From: an uncultured Lachnospiraceae bacterium
GTDB lineage: Bacteria; Bacillota; Clostridia; Lachnospirales; Lachnospiraceae
Reading direction: 5' to 3'
Length of the DNA stretch: 64,000 bases
Assembly: GCA_947177445.1 (NCBI GenBank)
Contig: CAMWUL010000001.1
Coordinates: 62,001 to 126,000 of the forward strand
The notes beneath the pieces were generated by a model. The model did not search any database. It worked only from the letters and a program-made list of their open reading frames with translations, and was not told where the DNA came from. Shown here piece by piece: positions 10,078 through 19,396 of the stretch. Both the position numbers and the translations under genes were made by a program. Position 1 is the first letter of the stretch; every line of letters starts with the position of its first letter.

Positions 10078-11397
10078 TTAACTTTTTACCGTAAAAATCG
10101 GCTCCATCCGGGCCACAGGAGCGGCCATGCCATGCATCCTGTGCACCGCTATCACCCCGTCAATATCCTTATAGGCATAAGGAGCCTCTGCCCGGATGGA
10201 CTCTTCCCACTTTTTCAGGATATCCGCCCTGCCCTTCAGGTCGCTGCGTGCCGGATCGATGGGCGTTATGATATGGAACCTTTCCATGAATCTGCGGAAC
10301 TCTTCATCGTTCCCTTTGATGGCGTCCCCGCGGGATTTTTTCCGCCCGGCGCCGTGGCTGGCGCTCCAGAGCGCATCCGGATTCCCCAGTCCGCGGAGCA
10401 GGTAGCTTGAGCTGCCCATGGAACCGGGGATCATCACCGGCTCCCCGTAATACGCAAATTCCGTGCCCTCCATCTCCCCACAGCCCCCGGCACAGCAGGC
10501 ACCCTTCCGGTGGATATAGTAATCTTCGCCGGCAATCTCCTTTTTCCAGATATAGTTGTGGGGAGCGTCATAAAGCAGCTCCATCCCGCAGCCGCCCAGT
10601 ACATCCGTAAAGGCATCCTGGATCATAAAGCCCAGGAACAGGCGGTTGGCAAACCCGAAGTTGGCGGCATTCCCGGAAACTGACCAGAACCGCTTCCATG
10701 CGTCCTGCGCCGCGCCATTTTCCGGTATCGGATAGATCTTGTTCCCAGGATGGGGCAGTCCGGCAGGATAGATGTCCTGGCAGATCCTGCGGTTCAGCAG
10801 CCCGCTGTGGTGCCCGATGGTCAGCGACCCCGCATGGAGCATCACTACCACGGCCCCCTTTCTGATGTTCCAGGCATTGGCAGTCTGTCCGTCGTAAACC
10901 TCCGCAACCCGCTGTACCTCCACAAAATGGTTGCCGCCCCCTATCGTCCCGATCTGATCGTCATAAGTCAGCTGTTCGAAACTGCCAATGAAGTCTTTCA
11001 GTCCTTCCGTGTCGTCGGCCTTCAGGCTCCCCCGGAACACCGTCCGGTCCAACCACTTCTCCTGTACTTCTGGCTGATAGTACCGCCATAAGCCGTCCTT
11101 TCTGCCGTCGCGGTGGGTCTCCAGTATCCCTTCAAGGCCGTAGCGAAACAGTGCCTGGCGCTGTCTCCCGGTCATGGGAATCTGCCTGCCTCCCTCAAAA
11201 AAAATATGGCGGATCTTCTTTTTCAGTTCGGGAAGCCTTTCGCGGATCTGCTAATAGACCCCAAGCTTCTCCAGCGTTTCTTCCAGCCCTGTCATCCGAT
11301 GCAGCTCTTCGACTGCGCTTTTATCCGGCACAGAGCCTTCCGGCAGATAACAGGATATCGTGTCTCCCCTGTTTCCGTATCCTATTTTATGTACCAT
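10078..11397 (-). pseudogene. RtcB-like RNA ligase family gene with in-frame amber codon and apparent loss of N-terminal metal-site motifs
   Basis: GTIGGGNHFVEVQ, LHAGSLTIGHHSG, DAPHNYIWKK, HRKGACCAGG, PGSMGSSSYL, SHGAGRKKSR; upstream in-frame segment MVHKIGYGNRGD...LEKLGVY ends at TAG (11253-11251) in the same frame as the 10078-11175 ORF. Confidence 0.7.
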
Positions 11398-11479
11398 ATG
11401 TCTCCTTTGCAAAACAATACATTACAGCCCTGCTCCACCGGGGTGTGACCGGGGATTTGAACGCCGGCCCCGGCTGTTG

Positions 11480-12502
11480 TCAGGTCTGCTGGTGGTGCAT
11501 GGAGGCCACCCGGCACTCCGGGCATACCTCCACATAGCAGTTGCCCTCCATAAAGTCCAGCATCTCCCATGAAAGCTTGGCCACAAACTTCATGGGCCTG
11601 CCGCAATCGGGACATGGAGTGTACTCCCAGTCCTGGATCCAGAAGGGGAAACCTCCGATGGTGCTGATTTCGTCCCAGTCCGCCCCATAGAAAAGTGGGG
11701 CCGGCTCCCTGGCCAGCACATAGGGGTTGTCCCCCATCTGCTCCACATCCTTGTCCTCCATGGCCTCCTCACAGCCGCCCTCATAAGGGAAGATGGGGGT
11801 GCTGCCTCCGTCCAGGGTAAAGCGGGAGTAGGAGGGATTGGCCCAGGGAATGCAGCCAAGGCAGGCGGTGGCGGTGAAGATGCCGTCTATACCCAGGAAG
11901 CGCATGCGCTCGTCCCGGCCGTCCAGCACCAGGAAATCCGACAGCCTGCCGCCGCACTCCGGGCACCGGTCCTTTCGGGGGCGGAAAATATGGGCAGCGC
12001 CGTCCCGGGCCCGGTCCCCCTTGATGAGAGGATAACAGGTATCGAAATTCAACTGCCGCCGCTTCCCGGCTTTGTCAAAGGTCCAGCCGCCGCACTGGGC
12101 GTACACTGAAGGGTCAACATACAGCTTTTCCCGCCAGGGGCGTGGATGCTGCTCCAGCTCATGGAGGGTCTCCAGCGCCTTATCGTCCCCCTGCATGGCC
12201 AGGCAGCACATCAGATTTCCCGCTGTCATGGAATCCTCTGTCTCCAGCAGCCTGGCAATCAGGCCGTCCCGCACGTCCTCCGGGGCGTGGTAATAAATCT
12301 CGCTGGGACGGTACACTTCCTTCTCCAGGGCAGCCCGGGCCAGCTCCGGGGAGAATATGCCGTGGACATTGATGAGCCCTTTCAAATCGTCGTCCCACCA
12401 GTCATCCTTCAAACGTTCCACATGATCGATAAGATCCTCCAATTTTGCCTGAACCTGCTCCGGGGTCCAGTCCTTGGGCGGGATATATGTTGATTTTGCC
12501 AT
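11480..12502 (-). CDS. Uncharacterised cysteine-pair-containing protein (zinc-ribbon-like CPxCG motifs)
   Basis: 340-aa ORF from MAKSTYIPPKDW; contains CPECGGR, CPDCGRP and CPECR. Confidence 0.65.
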   Translation of the reverse strand: MAKSTYIPPKDWTPEQVQAKLEDLIDHVERLKDDWWDDDLKGLINVHGIFSPELARAALEKEVYRPSEIYYHAPEDVRDGLIARLLETEDSMTAGNLMCCLAMQGDDKALETLHELEQHPRPWREKLYVDPSVYAQCGGWTFDKAGKRRQLNFDTCYPLIKGDRARDGAAHIFRPRKDRCPECGGRLSDFLVLDGRDERMRFLGIDGIFTATACLGCIPWANPSYSRFTLDGGSTPIFPYEGGCEEAMEDKDVEQMGDNPYVLAREPAPLFYGADWDEISTIGGFPFWIQDWEYTPCPDCGRPMKFVAKLSWEMLDFMEGNCYVEVCPECRVASMHHQQT

Positions 12503-13387
12503 CCTTATCAGCTCCTTTTCCTTTATAGCATATAGATATAGGCATAGAGAGTCTTTGTTTGCTGCAATCTTCACAATTTCGGATTGCACTGTAACATACG
12601 CGTTATTGTACTGATTATAGCACGGCCTGTTTCAAATAGCAATGTGCGGTTAGGGCTGTTTAGGGCTGTTTCACGAAAGATTCAGATGTGATGTTATATA
12701 TCATCTGCCAATAAATTTTTCATGTATCTATCCCCCAAAAAGGGCATAAAATCCCCTTGTTAACTTACTTTGCGTTTTTTAGATGCCAATGTTCGATCTT
12801 TTAGTACTGGCTCAGTATCGGTCTGAAAATCATTTGAAGTCCGATTTCTAAATTGTCGCAGACATTATCAATGATATCCGGAATCCCCTCCTGCCTCTCC
12901 GGGTTTTCCATTTGAAGCAGCCGTGCGATATTATATGCACATTTACGCAGGACCGACATGGTGTTCTTCCCCAGTCTTATGGTACTCTTATCTTCTCCAA
13001 ATGTTTCATCCAGCACATAATGGAGACCGTTTTCGATTGCCCAATGCTTTCTTTTATAATCCAGCATCTCTTCTGCATCCAGCACTTTACTTGCTGCCAG
13101 CCCGAACCATTCTTCGTCATGGCCCATCCCTTCATCCCTTCCGCTCCCGCTGGCTTTGGCTGTTTCCTGCTCCCCTTTTCCAAAAATTCCTTAAGGCCTG
13201 GGGTCATGTCATTCCCAAGACCATCCTGTACCTGCATGATGCGCACCTGTCTTGCCCTCCCTACACTTGCTATATGGGGGCGGCCCTCCTGTATCCCTCC
13301 GGGATTGCTGTATGACTGGCTGGTTCTGTATTCATATCTCTCCCTGTTCTTTTCCATGGTTTTGACCTCGCTGTAGTCTTTGCCATA

Positions 13388-14047
13388 AGTCACCAACCCC
13401 CAGTTCAACTGGGGGTTTGGAATAGGCCCTATAAGGGCCAATACCTGCACGCCCGAAGGACGGGTGTCGCAAGCATCTGTTACCTACTGCCGCTCAAAAG
13501 CGGCTCCATCTTCTTCCTTCGACTCGTCATATTGTTCCCGGATATACTTTTTTATTGCGTCTTCCGTTACATTCCCTACTGTAGTAACATAGTATCCCCG
13601 AGCCCAAAAAGCCTTGTTCCACTTACTCTGCAATTCTGGATGTCTGTCAAAAATCATCAGGGCACTTTTCCCCTTCAGGTATCCCATAAACTCTGACACG
13701 CTCATTTTCGGCGGAATACTGACACACAGATGCACATGATCTATGCACACTGCTCCTTCTATTATCTCTACACTTTTATAATTGCAGAGTGTTTTTATAA
13801 TATCTCTTACATCGGCCCTTACCTGGCCATACAACTTCTTTTTCCTGTATTTTGGTATAAACACAATATGGTACTGGCATTTCCACGCAGTATGTGATAA
13901 GCTTTTCTTGTCCATTTGGACGCCTCCTATCTTCGAGTTTGGCTTGCGACACCATCCTCATTATACGATAGGAGGCTTTGTTATGCTATCCTCTACGCTC
14001 CTGCTTACTCAATTCTCCCCAGCATAGCTGGGGGATTAGCTTTTTCA
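13388..14047 (-). mobile_element. IS200-type (IS200/IS605 family, no TnpB) element
   Basis: TnpA ORF flanked by hairpins aacccccagttcaactgggggttt (13395-13418) and ctccccagcatagctgggggа-type (14015-14036); excising 13388-14047 restores transposase frame ...EGFQDK-YGKDYSEV... Confidence 0.85.
13484..13915 (-). CDS. tnpA: IS200/IS605 family transposase TnpA (Y1)
   Basis: KCQYHIVFIPKYRKK, IDHVHLCVSIPPKMSVSEFMGYLKGKSA, FWARGYYVTTVG; HUH (HVH) and Tyr motif. Confidence 0.95.
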   Translation of the reverse strand: MDKKSLSHTAWKCQYHIVFIPKYRKKKLYGQVRADVRDIIKTLCNYKSVEIIEGAVCIDHVHLCVSIPPKMSVSEFMGYLKGKSALMIFDRHPELQSKWNKAFWARGYYVTTVGNVTEDAIKKYIREQYDESKEEDGAAFERQ

Positions 14048-14732
14048 TTTATCCTGAAACCCTTCCGGATCCTTCTTTCTGTCTTCTGAAAGGCCTTCAA
14101 ACAGGCTCATTAATTCTGCATACAGCTCGGGACAGTTCTTTTTTACCTGAATGACAAACTCCCCGCCATTGTCATGTATTGCATTCATGATGTTTTCTGT
14201 TGCTCCAATCGCATCAGTTGTGATGGTGCTCCCTTCGATCTCCAGCAGTTCCACAAGCTCAGGAATCGCGGTCATTTCATTTGTTTTCTCCCGGATGACG
14301 AGCTGCCCAATCACCAGCCTGGACGCAGCATCCACCGCATTCAAAATATATGGTGTCTTTTCCCCTCTTACTTTGCGTGCTGCTGCCCGCAGCCCCTTCC
14401 CATCTATCGCGATGTGTATCCCTCTTGTATTAAAAATCTCCCCGATCCAGTTAGTGAGCGCAAGGGACACCATTTCCTCATCAACTGCGGCCAGCATTCT
14501 TGACATGGTTGATACCGATGGCACCCCGTTTGGAAAAGGCATATGTCTGCGAAGCTCCGCCAAATGCCTTTTGCTCCATCTGACAATACGGCGTAGCTTT
14601 GTCTTTCCTGCCAGCAGACCCATAATGATACAGACAAAGATTTCTGACAGTTCATGCGGCTTTGACCGGCTGCTTCTGGGATCGGGGACATCACGCAGCC
14701 AGTCAATCAATGGACGTGTACGGAAGAAAGCC

Positions 14733-15314
14733 CTAATCCACCTCCAGTTTCAGATCCAGCCTTTCCAGCAGCTTTTTCTGTTCTTCCGATATTTTGGAAA
14801 CCAGCTTTTTCCTGGAAACACTGACCATATATATAGAAGAAAGCTGCCTGAGTTCTTTAAAATCAACACCATACTCTTTCTTCATCCTTCTCTGGAGGGC
14901 AGTTTTCTGGGATCCCAGCTGAATATGGGGATCCAGCTGCTTTGGCACTTTCCGGATCTGGGGGATATAGGATTCCGGAGATTCCCGGACAATGATAAAA
15001 TCAAGCACTTTCTGCCAGTTTTTGCCCAGAGGTTCCTTCCATCCGGCAGGGCAGAGCACTTCCACGGATCTTGAGAACCCATACTCCTTCACAATAACCT
15101 CCGCATCATTTATAGGTATCTTTTTGGCTCCGCTTTTCTCAATCCCATCTGGTGTGATCTTTCCAATATAGGTATCTACAGGAACTGGATTTTTCTTTCC
15201 GCGGACACGTTTAGAAGAATGCTTATACAGGTAATAATTGTTTCCCACCTTTTTTACTGTGGTTCCTGTTGTTTTCTGTTTCTGCACCCAATCCGGATAT
15301 ACTCTTTCTGACAT
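14733..15314 (-). CDS. Accessory ORF inside the ISAs1-like element (193 aa), unknown function
   Basis: MSERVYPDWVQKQKTTGTTVKKVGNNYYLYKHSSKRVRGKKNPVPVDTYIGKIT resembles N-terminal segments of IS1634/IS1380-type DDE transposases; lies between TIR and transposase on same strand. Confidence 0.6.
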   Translation of the reverse strand: MSERVYPDWVQKQKTTGTTVKKVGNNYYLYKHSSKRVRGKKNPVPVDTYIGKITPDGIEKSGAKKIPINDAEVIVKEYGFSRSVEVLCPAGWKEPLGKNWQKVLDFIIVRESPESYIPQIRKVPKQLDPHIQLGSQKTALQRRMKKEYGVDFKELRQLSSIYMVSVSRKKLVSKISEEQKKLLERLDLKLEVD

Positions 15315-15723
15315 ATAACCGCTCCTTTCTGTATGAATATACTATACTCATTCTTCTGAATATATTATACTCTATATAAAAGAAAAAAGCCAGCTTTTTG
15401 GATTGTATGAGTACAAGTCCTAAACTGGCTTTTAATCAATGTTGTATTTAATTGTTTATTTCTTCATGAAACAGCCCTAATGTGCGGTCAGCGCCGGTAA
15501 AAAGCGCAATCTTAACCAAATCTTAATGGAATTGTGTGTGTGAGCGTGTTAATATAATAACAATTAGCATTTCGGTAAATGAACATTTGTATCCCCATTG
15601 TACCATTACCGGGGAAACGGCAGGGGCAAGGTTTGATGAATCCGCCACAGACATTACCATAAGAAGATGAGCAGAGGAAAAGACAGCTGATAAAAACCAG
15701 AAAGGAAACAAAGAGAGGGCGAT

Positions 15724-17478
15724 ATGGGCAGGAGAATAAAGCGGTATATGACATCAGCATTTTTTCTTATCACGCTGTCAGCTGTCTCAATGGACTGTCA
15801 TGCGTATTTTGGTGAAAATAAAGACTATTTTTTTACGGAGGAACAGCCTGAAAACCGGGGGCGGACACATTATCTTGAATTTGTCGGCAAAGAGACTTAT
15901 ACCGTGGAGCCTGGAGATACGCTTTGGAATATTGCGGAAGATTATTGGGGAAAGGGTACTTATTATCAGAGAATCCTGTCTGATAATAAGGATGTAGTAG
16001 ATGTACCGGAACATCTCATGCCGGGAATGGAGCTTGACTTAGAAAAAACCTTGTATTTGAATGTGGGGATTGAGGATTATATCAATGAGGAGCAGTTCGG
16101 ATTTGACCTTCTTGTGGAGGAAGATGCTTTTGAAATCGATCATTCCCTTGGTCTGAAAAATTATAGTTTGCCCTATTGTATTTATGCAAGTGTTCCTTAT
16201 GTAAATGATTTGGGGGAAGCGGATCCTTATGTGCACTGGGAGGAATTTAAGGAGGAGGTCAGCAGGTGCAGCAGGGAAATCTGCGACGACCTGGTGTCCG
16301 ATCTTTCTTTTGAAAGATATCAGGTAACTGGGCTCGGAAACTTATGCGGTTACAGCTTTACATTTGACGCGGGAGATACGGAATATATAATCATGGCATA
16401 CTTTTGCTATAACAAAACCACGAAAAGCGAAGCGTTTGCCCTGTGCGAAAAAAAGCGCTGCACAGAGACCGTTCTCGAGATGGTCCGGGGAAAAACCTGC
16501 TATGCGGCAGTACGTTTTCTGGATCCGAATACGTACCGTGAGAAGTTGCAGGATTACAGGGGGGCGGAGACGTGGAATTATCCTCAGCTTAGAAATCCCT
16601 TTGCAACTGCCATGTGGCAGCTTTATTCGGGGCCCCTTAAGCATGTGGAAGATTATCCGGAGGATTACTCGATTCTTTGGGAAGAACCGGAATTTGAAAA
16701 GCTGGTCAGGGCGGAATTGTCAAAGCTGTGGCAGCTTACGGAGGAAGAAAAACAGACTTTTGCGGAACGGGATGTGACAGCAGGCGACCTCGCCTTAATC
16801 GAAGAGATGGAGATTAACTACTATTCTATCGAGTATGATGGAAAAGAATATCTGCGTGTGCAGTTAAATGAAAGCGAGGATTACGGAACGAGCATAACGC
16901 ACTATTCGCAGGCGGAAGGACGGCTCATAGATACATTAGAGGATCTGAGGCACTTTCACGGACTGAAACGCCTGAAGATCCGTTTGTATGCCCCTGATAT
17001 CACAGATTTGTCCTGTCTTGAAAAACTGACCGGTTTAAAAGAATTGGATATGAATCTTTATTCTGCGGACACACAGGCAGAAAACCTCGATTTTTTGGGA
17101 AAACTGACTGATCTTCGTAAGCTGCGCATAGACGGACGGTTCGGGGAATGGAAATATGGAAATGACTATGGACATAATAAGTATTTTAAAAGCATAACAG
17201 ATCTGTCTATCCTCCGAAACTGCCCTCAGCTGACCTATCTTACATTGGCTGCAGGCAATTTGGAAGGCTATGATTTTTTGGAGGATCTGCCTGAGCTCTA
17301 CCAGATCTCTTTGTTCGGAACGAACGTCGGGGAAAATATAGAGTCGTTGCTTCCGAATGCCTGTTTCATTGAAATAAACAACGAATTGGTGCGGTTTGAG
17401 ACCGGAGAAGGATATGAACAGCAAAGCTCAACTTTAAAATTTGACCCGAAAACCGCAAAGGTTGTCGGGTCAAAATGA
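15724..17478 (+). CDS. Secreted LysM-domain protein with leucine-rich repeats
   Basis: Signal-like N-terminus; LysM YTVEPGDTLWNIAEDYWGKGTYYQRILSDNKD; C-terminal LRR-like LKRLKIRLYAPDITDLSCLEKLTGLKELDMNLYS...LDFLGKLTDLRKLRI. Confidence 0.85.
   Translation: MGRRIKRYMTSAFFLITLSAVSMDCHAYFGENKDYFFTEEQPENRGRTHYLEFVGKETYTVEPGDTLWNIAEDYWGKGTYYQRILSDNKDVVDVPEHLMPGMELDLEKTLYLNVGIEDYINEEQFGFDLLVEEDAFEIDHSLGLKNYSLPYCIYASVPYVNDLGEADPYVHWEEFKEEVSRCSREICDDLVSDLSFERYQVTGLGNLCGYSFTFDAGDTEYIIMAYFCYNKTTKSEAFALCEKKRCTETVLEMVRGKTCYAAVRFLDPNTYREKLQDYRGAETWNYPQLRNPFATAMWQLYSGPLKHVEDYPEDYSILWEEPEFEKLVRAELSKLWQLTEEEKQTFAERDVTAGDLALIEEMEINYYSIEYDGKEYLRVQLNESEDYGTSITHYSQAEGRLIDTLEDLRHFHGLKRLKIRLYAPDITDLSCLEKLTGLKELDMNLYSADTQAENLDFLGKLTDLRKLRIDGRFGEWKYGNDYGHNKYFKSITDLSILRNCPQLTYLTLAAGNLEGYDFLEDLPELYQISLFGTNVGENIESLLPNACFIEINNELVRFETGEGYEQQSSTLKFDPKTAKVVGSK
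17441..17474 (+). terminator. Stem-loop overlapping 3' end of the LysM/LRR CDS
   Basis: ttgacccgaaaacc gcaaa ggttgtcgggtcaa. Confidence 0.55.
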
Positions 17479-17490
17479 TATTATCTGTTG

Positions 17491-19290
17491 TTATTTCGTA
17501 AGTTCTTCCAATTCCTCTATTACTTGTCCGAATACATCCAGCGCGTCCTGGATAGGCTGAGCGCTGGTCAGGTCCACACCGGCGATTTTCAGCAGTTCTA
17601 CCGGAGGCATGGAGCAGCCGCCGGAAAGGAACTTCCTGTAGCGCTCTACGGCAGGCGCGCCCTCTTTCAGAATGTTGTGGGCCACGGCTACGGCAGCCGA
17701 GAAGGAGGTGGCATACTGGTACACATAGAAATTGTAGTAGAAATGAGGAATTCTCGCCCATTCCACGCCAATCTCCGGATCGGACACCATATCCGGCCCA
17801 TAATACTTGCAGTTCAGGTCATAATAGACCTTTGTCAGCGCTTCTGCCGTCAGACTCTGCCCCTCCTCAGCCATCCTGTTGGTGACCATCTCATATTCCG
17901 CAAACATGGTCTGGCGGTACACGGTTCCCTTGAAGCTGTCCAGATAATGATTCAGCAGGAAAGCCCGTTCCTTCTTATCCGTGGTGTGGGCCAGCAGATA
18001 TTCCATCAGCAGAATCTCGTTGCAGGTGGAAGCCACTTCTGCCACGAAAATCCGGTAACCGGCGTACATGGGCGGCTGGCCATGGTTGGAATGCCAGGTG
18101 TGCATGGAATGGCCCAGCTCATGGATCAGGGTGAACAGATTGTCCATATTGCCTGTATAGTTCAGCAGGATATAGGGATAGCTGTCATAGGATCCGGTGG
18201 AGTAGGCGCCGCTGCGCTTGCCCTTATTCTCGTACACGTCAATCCAGCGGTTGGCAAAGCCTTCTTGAACTACTTGTATATAATCTTCTCCCAGAGGAGC
18301 CAGGGCCTTCAGGACCGTCTCTTTGGCTTCGGCAAAAGGAATCTCCTTGGAAACGCCGGCGATAATGGGGGTGTAGATGTCGTACATATGCAGTTCGTCC
18401 ACACCCAGCAGGCGTTTGCGCAGGCGCACATAGCGGTGCATCTTGTCCAGGTTCTGATTGACTGTATCGATCAGGTTACGATACACCTGAGAAGAGACAT
18501 TCACTCTGTTTACGGCCGCCTCCAGGGTATTTTCATAATGGCGTGCCCGGGCCTTGAAGATCAGCTGCTTTATATGGCCGCTGTAAATGCTGGCCAGGGT
18601 GTGGGAATACTGCTTGTAAACGCTGTAAAACTTTTCAAAGGTCTCCCTGCGGACCCGGCGGTCTGCCGATTCCTCCAGAGGCACAAAACGCCCCTGGGTG
18701 ATCTGCACCATCTCGCCGTTTTCATCCTCCACCTGGGGAAACGTCAGATCCGCATTGTTGAAGATGGCGTAGGTCCGGTTGGGATTACTGCAGATTTCGG
18801 AGGCATCAGCCAGCAGTTTTTCCATTTCCTTGGACAAGGTATGGGGCTTGAGGCGCAGGGTATCCTCTAAATCGATTCGATACTCCTCCAGCTCAGGACA
18901 TTGGCGATAGTAGTCCTCCAGCCGGGCGGCCTCCAGCTCCAGAATCTCAGGGGTGATAAAGGAAATATCGCTCCCAATGCCGGCTGTAATGCTGCTGAAG
19001 CGCTGGTTCATCTCCTGATGGGTGTCGTTGCCTGTATCCTGATCGCTGAGGCAGGATACATATACGCCCAGATGGTGCAGTTTGCGGTACAGGGCCGTCT
19101 GCTGGCGCAGCGTGTCAAGGAGGCTCCGGGCGCTTTCGCATACATGTCCTTCCTGATCAGCCAGTTTTTTGCCCATCTCCCGGGCCTGTTTCAAGTCCTC
19201 TTCCCAGCTTTCACGGTCAGCATACATCTTGCTTAAATCCCAAGTGTCCTCCGGGGCCACCTGGTCTCTTGCGGGTAATGTTTTTGCCAT
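17491..19290 (-). CDS. pepF: Oligoendopeptidase F (M3 family)
   Basis: HEXXH motif LIHELGHSMHTWHSNHGQPPMYAGYRIFVAEVASTCNE; start MAKTLPARDQVAPEDTWDLSKMY. Confidence 0.95.
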   Translation of the reverse strand: MAKTLPARDQVAPEDTWDLSKMYADRESWEEDLKQAREMGKKLADQEGHVCESARSLLDTLRQQTALYRKLHHLGVYVSCLSDQDTGNDTHQEMNQRFSSITAGIGSDISFITPEILELEAARLEDYYRQCPELEEYRIDLEDTLRLKPHTLSKEMEKLLADASEICSNPNRTYAIFNNADLTFPQVEDENGEMVQITQGRFVPLEESADRRVRRETFEKFYSVYKQYSHTLASIYSGHIKQLIFKARARHYENTLEAAVNRVNVSSQVYRNLIDTVNQNLDKMHRYVRLRKRLLGVDELHMYDIYTPIIAGVSKEIPFAEAKETVLKALAPLGEDYIQVVQEGFANRWIDVYENKGKRSGAYSTGSYDSYPYILLNYTGNMDNLFTLIHELGHSMHTWHSNHGQPPMYAGYRIFVAEVASTCNEILLMEYLLAHTTDKKERAFLLNHYLDSFKGTVYRQTMFAEYEMVTNRMAEEGQSLTAEALTKVYYDLNCKYYGPDMVSDPEIGVEWARIPHFYYNFYVYQYATSFSAAVAVAHNILKEGAPAVERYRKFLSGGCSMPPVELLKIAGVDLTSAQPIQDALDVFGQVIEELEELTK

Positions 19291-19396
19291 GGCAATATCC
19301 TCTCTTCTATAGAATATTAAAAAAAGTTTTTCAGATATAGGATAACATACTTTGGCAGAATAAGCCATATTCTCCTGTGCATAGTTCTTTGCATAA

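Larger units (their letters stand above)
12801..14710 (-). pseudogene. ISAs1-family transposase, interrupted by IS200-type insertion and additionally frameshifted
   Basis: N-part MIDWLRDVPDPRSSRSKPHELSEIFVCIIMGLLAGKT...IAIDGKGLRAA (14045-14710); C-part EEWFGLAASKV...HWAIENGLHYVLDETFGEDKSTIR (12801-13127); middle YSEVKTMEKNRERYEYR. Confidence 0.85.
12651..15479. mobile_element. ISAs1-like insertion element with TIRs and 9-bp TSD, carrying an extra ORF and disrupted by an IS200-type element
   Basis: TIR TAGGGCTGTTTCA(C/T)GAA at both ends; flanking direct repeat ATGTGCGGT at 12642-12650 and 15480-15488. Confidence 0.8.

Noticed and set aside
10078-11397. RtcB-PrfH RNA repair/defence cassette
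   Set aside because: No PrfH-like gene next to it, and the RtcB-like gene appears broken.
13388-14047. Possible IS605/IS607 element with TnpB or omega-RNA guide system
   Set aside because: Only TnpA is present; no TnpB-like RuvC ORF next to it, so classified as IS200-type.
14151-15074. 307-aa plus-strand ORF
   Set aside because: Antisense to the ISAs1 transposase and the accessory ORF; no recognisable protein features.
17488-18870. 460-aa plus-strand ORF
   Set aside because: Fully antisense to pepF, which has clear M3 peptidase motifs; composition is typical of a shadow ORF in a GC-richer gene.
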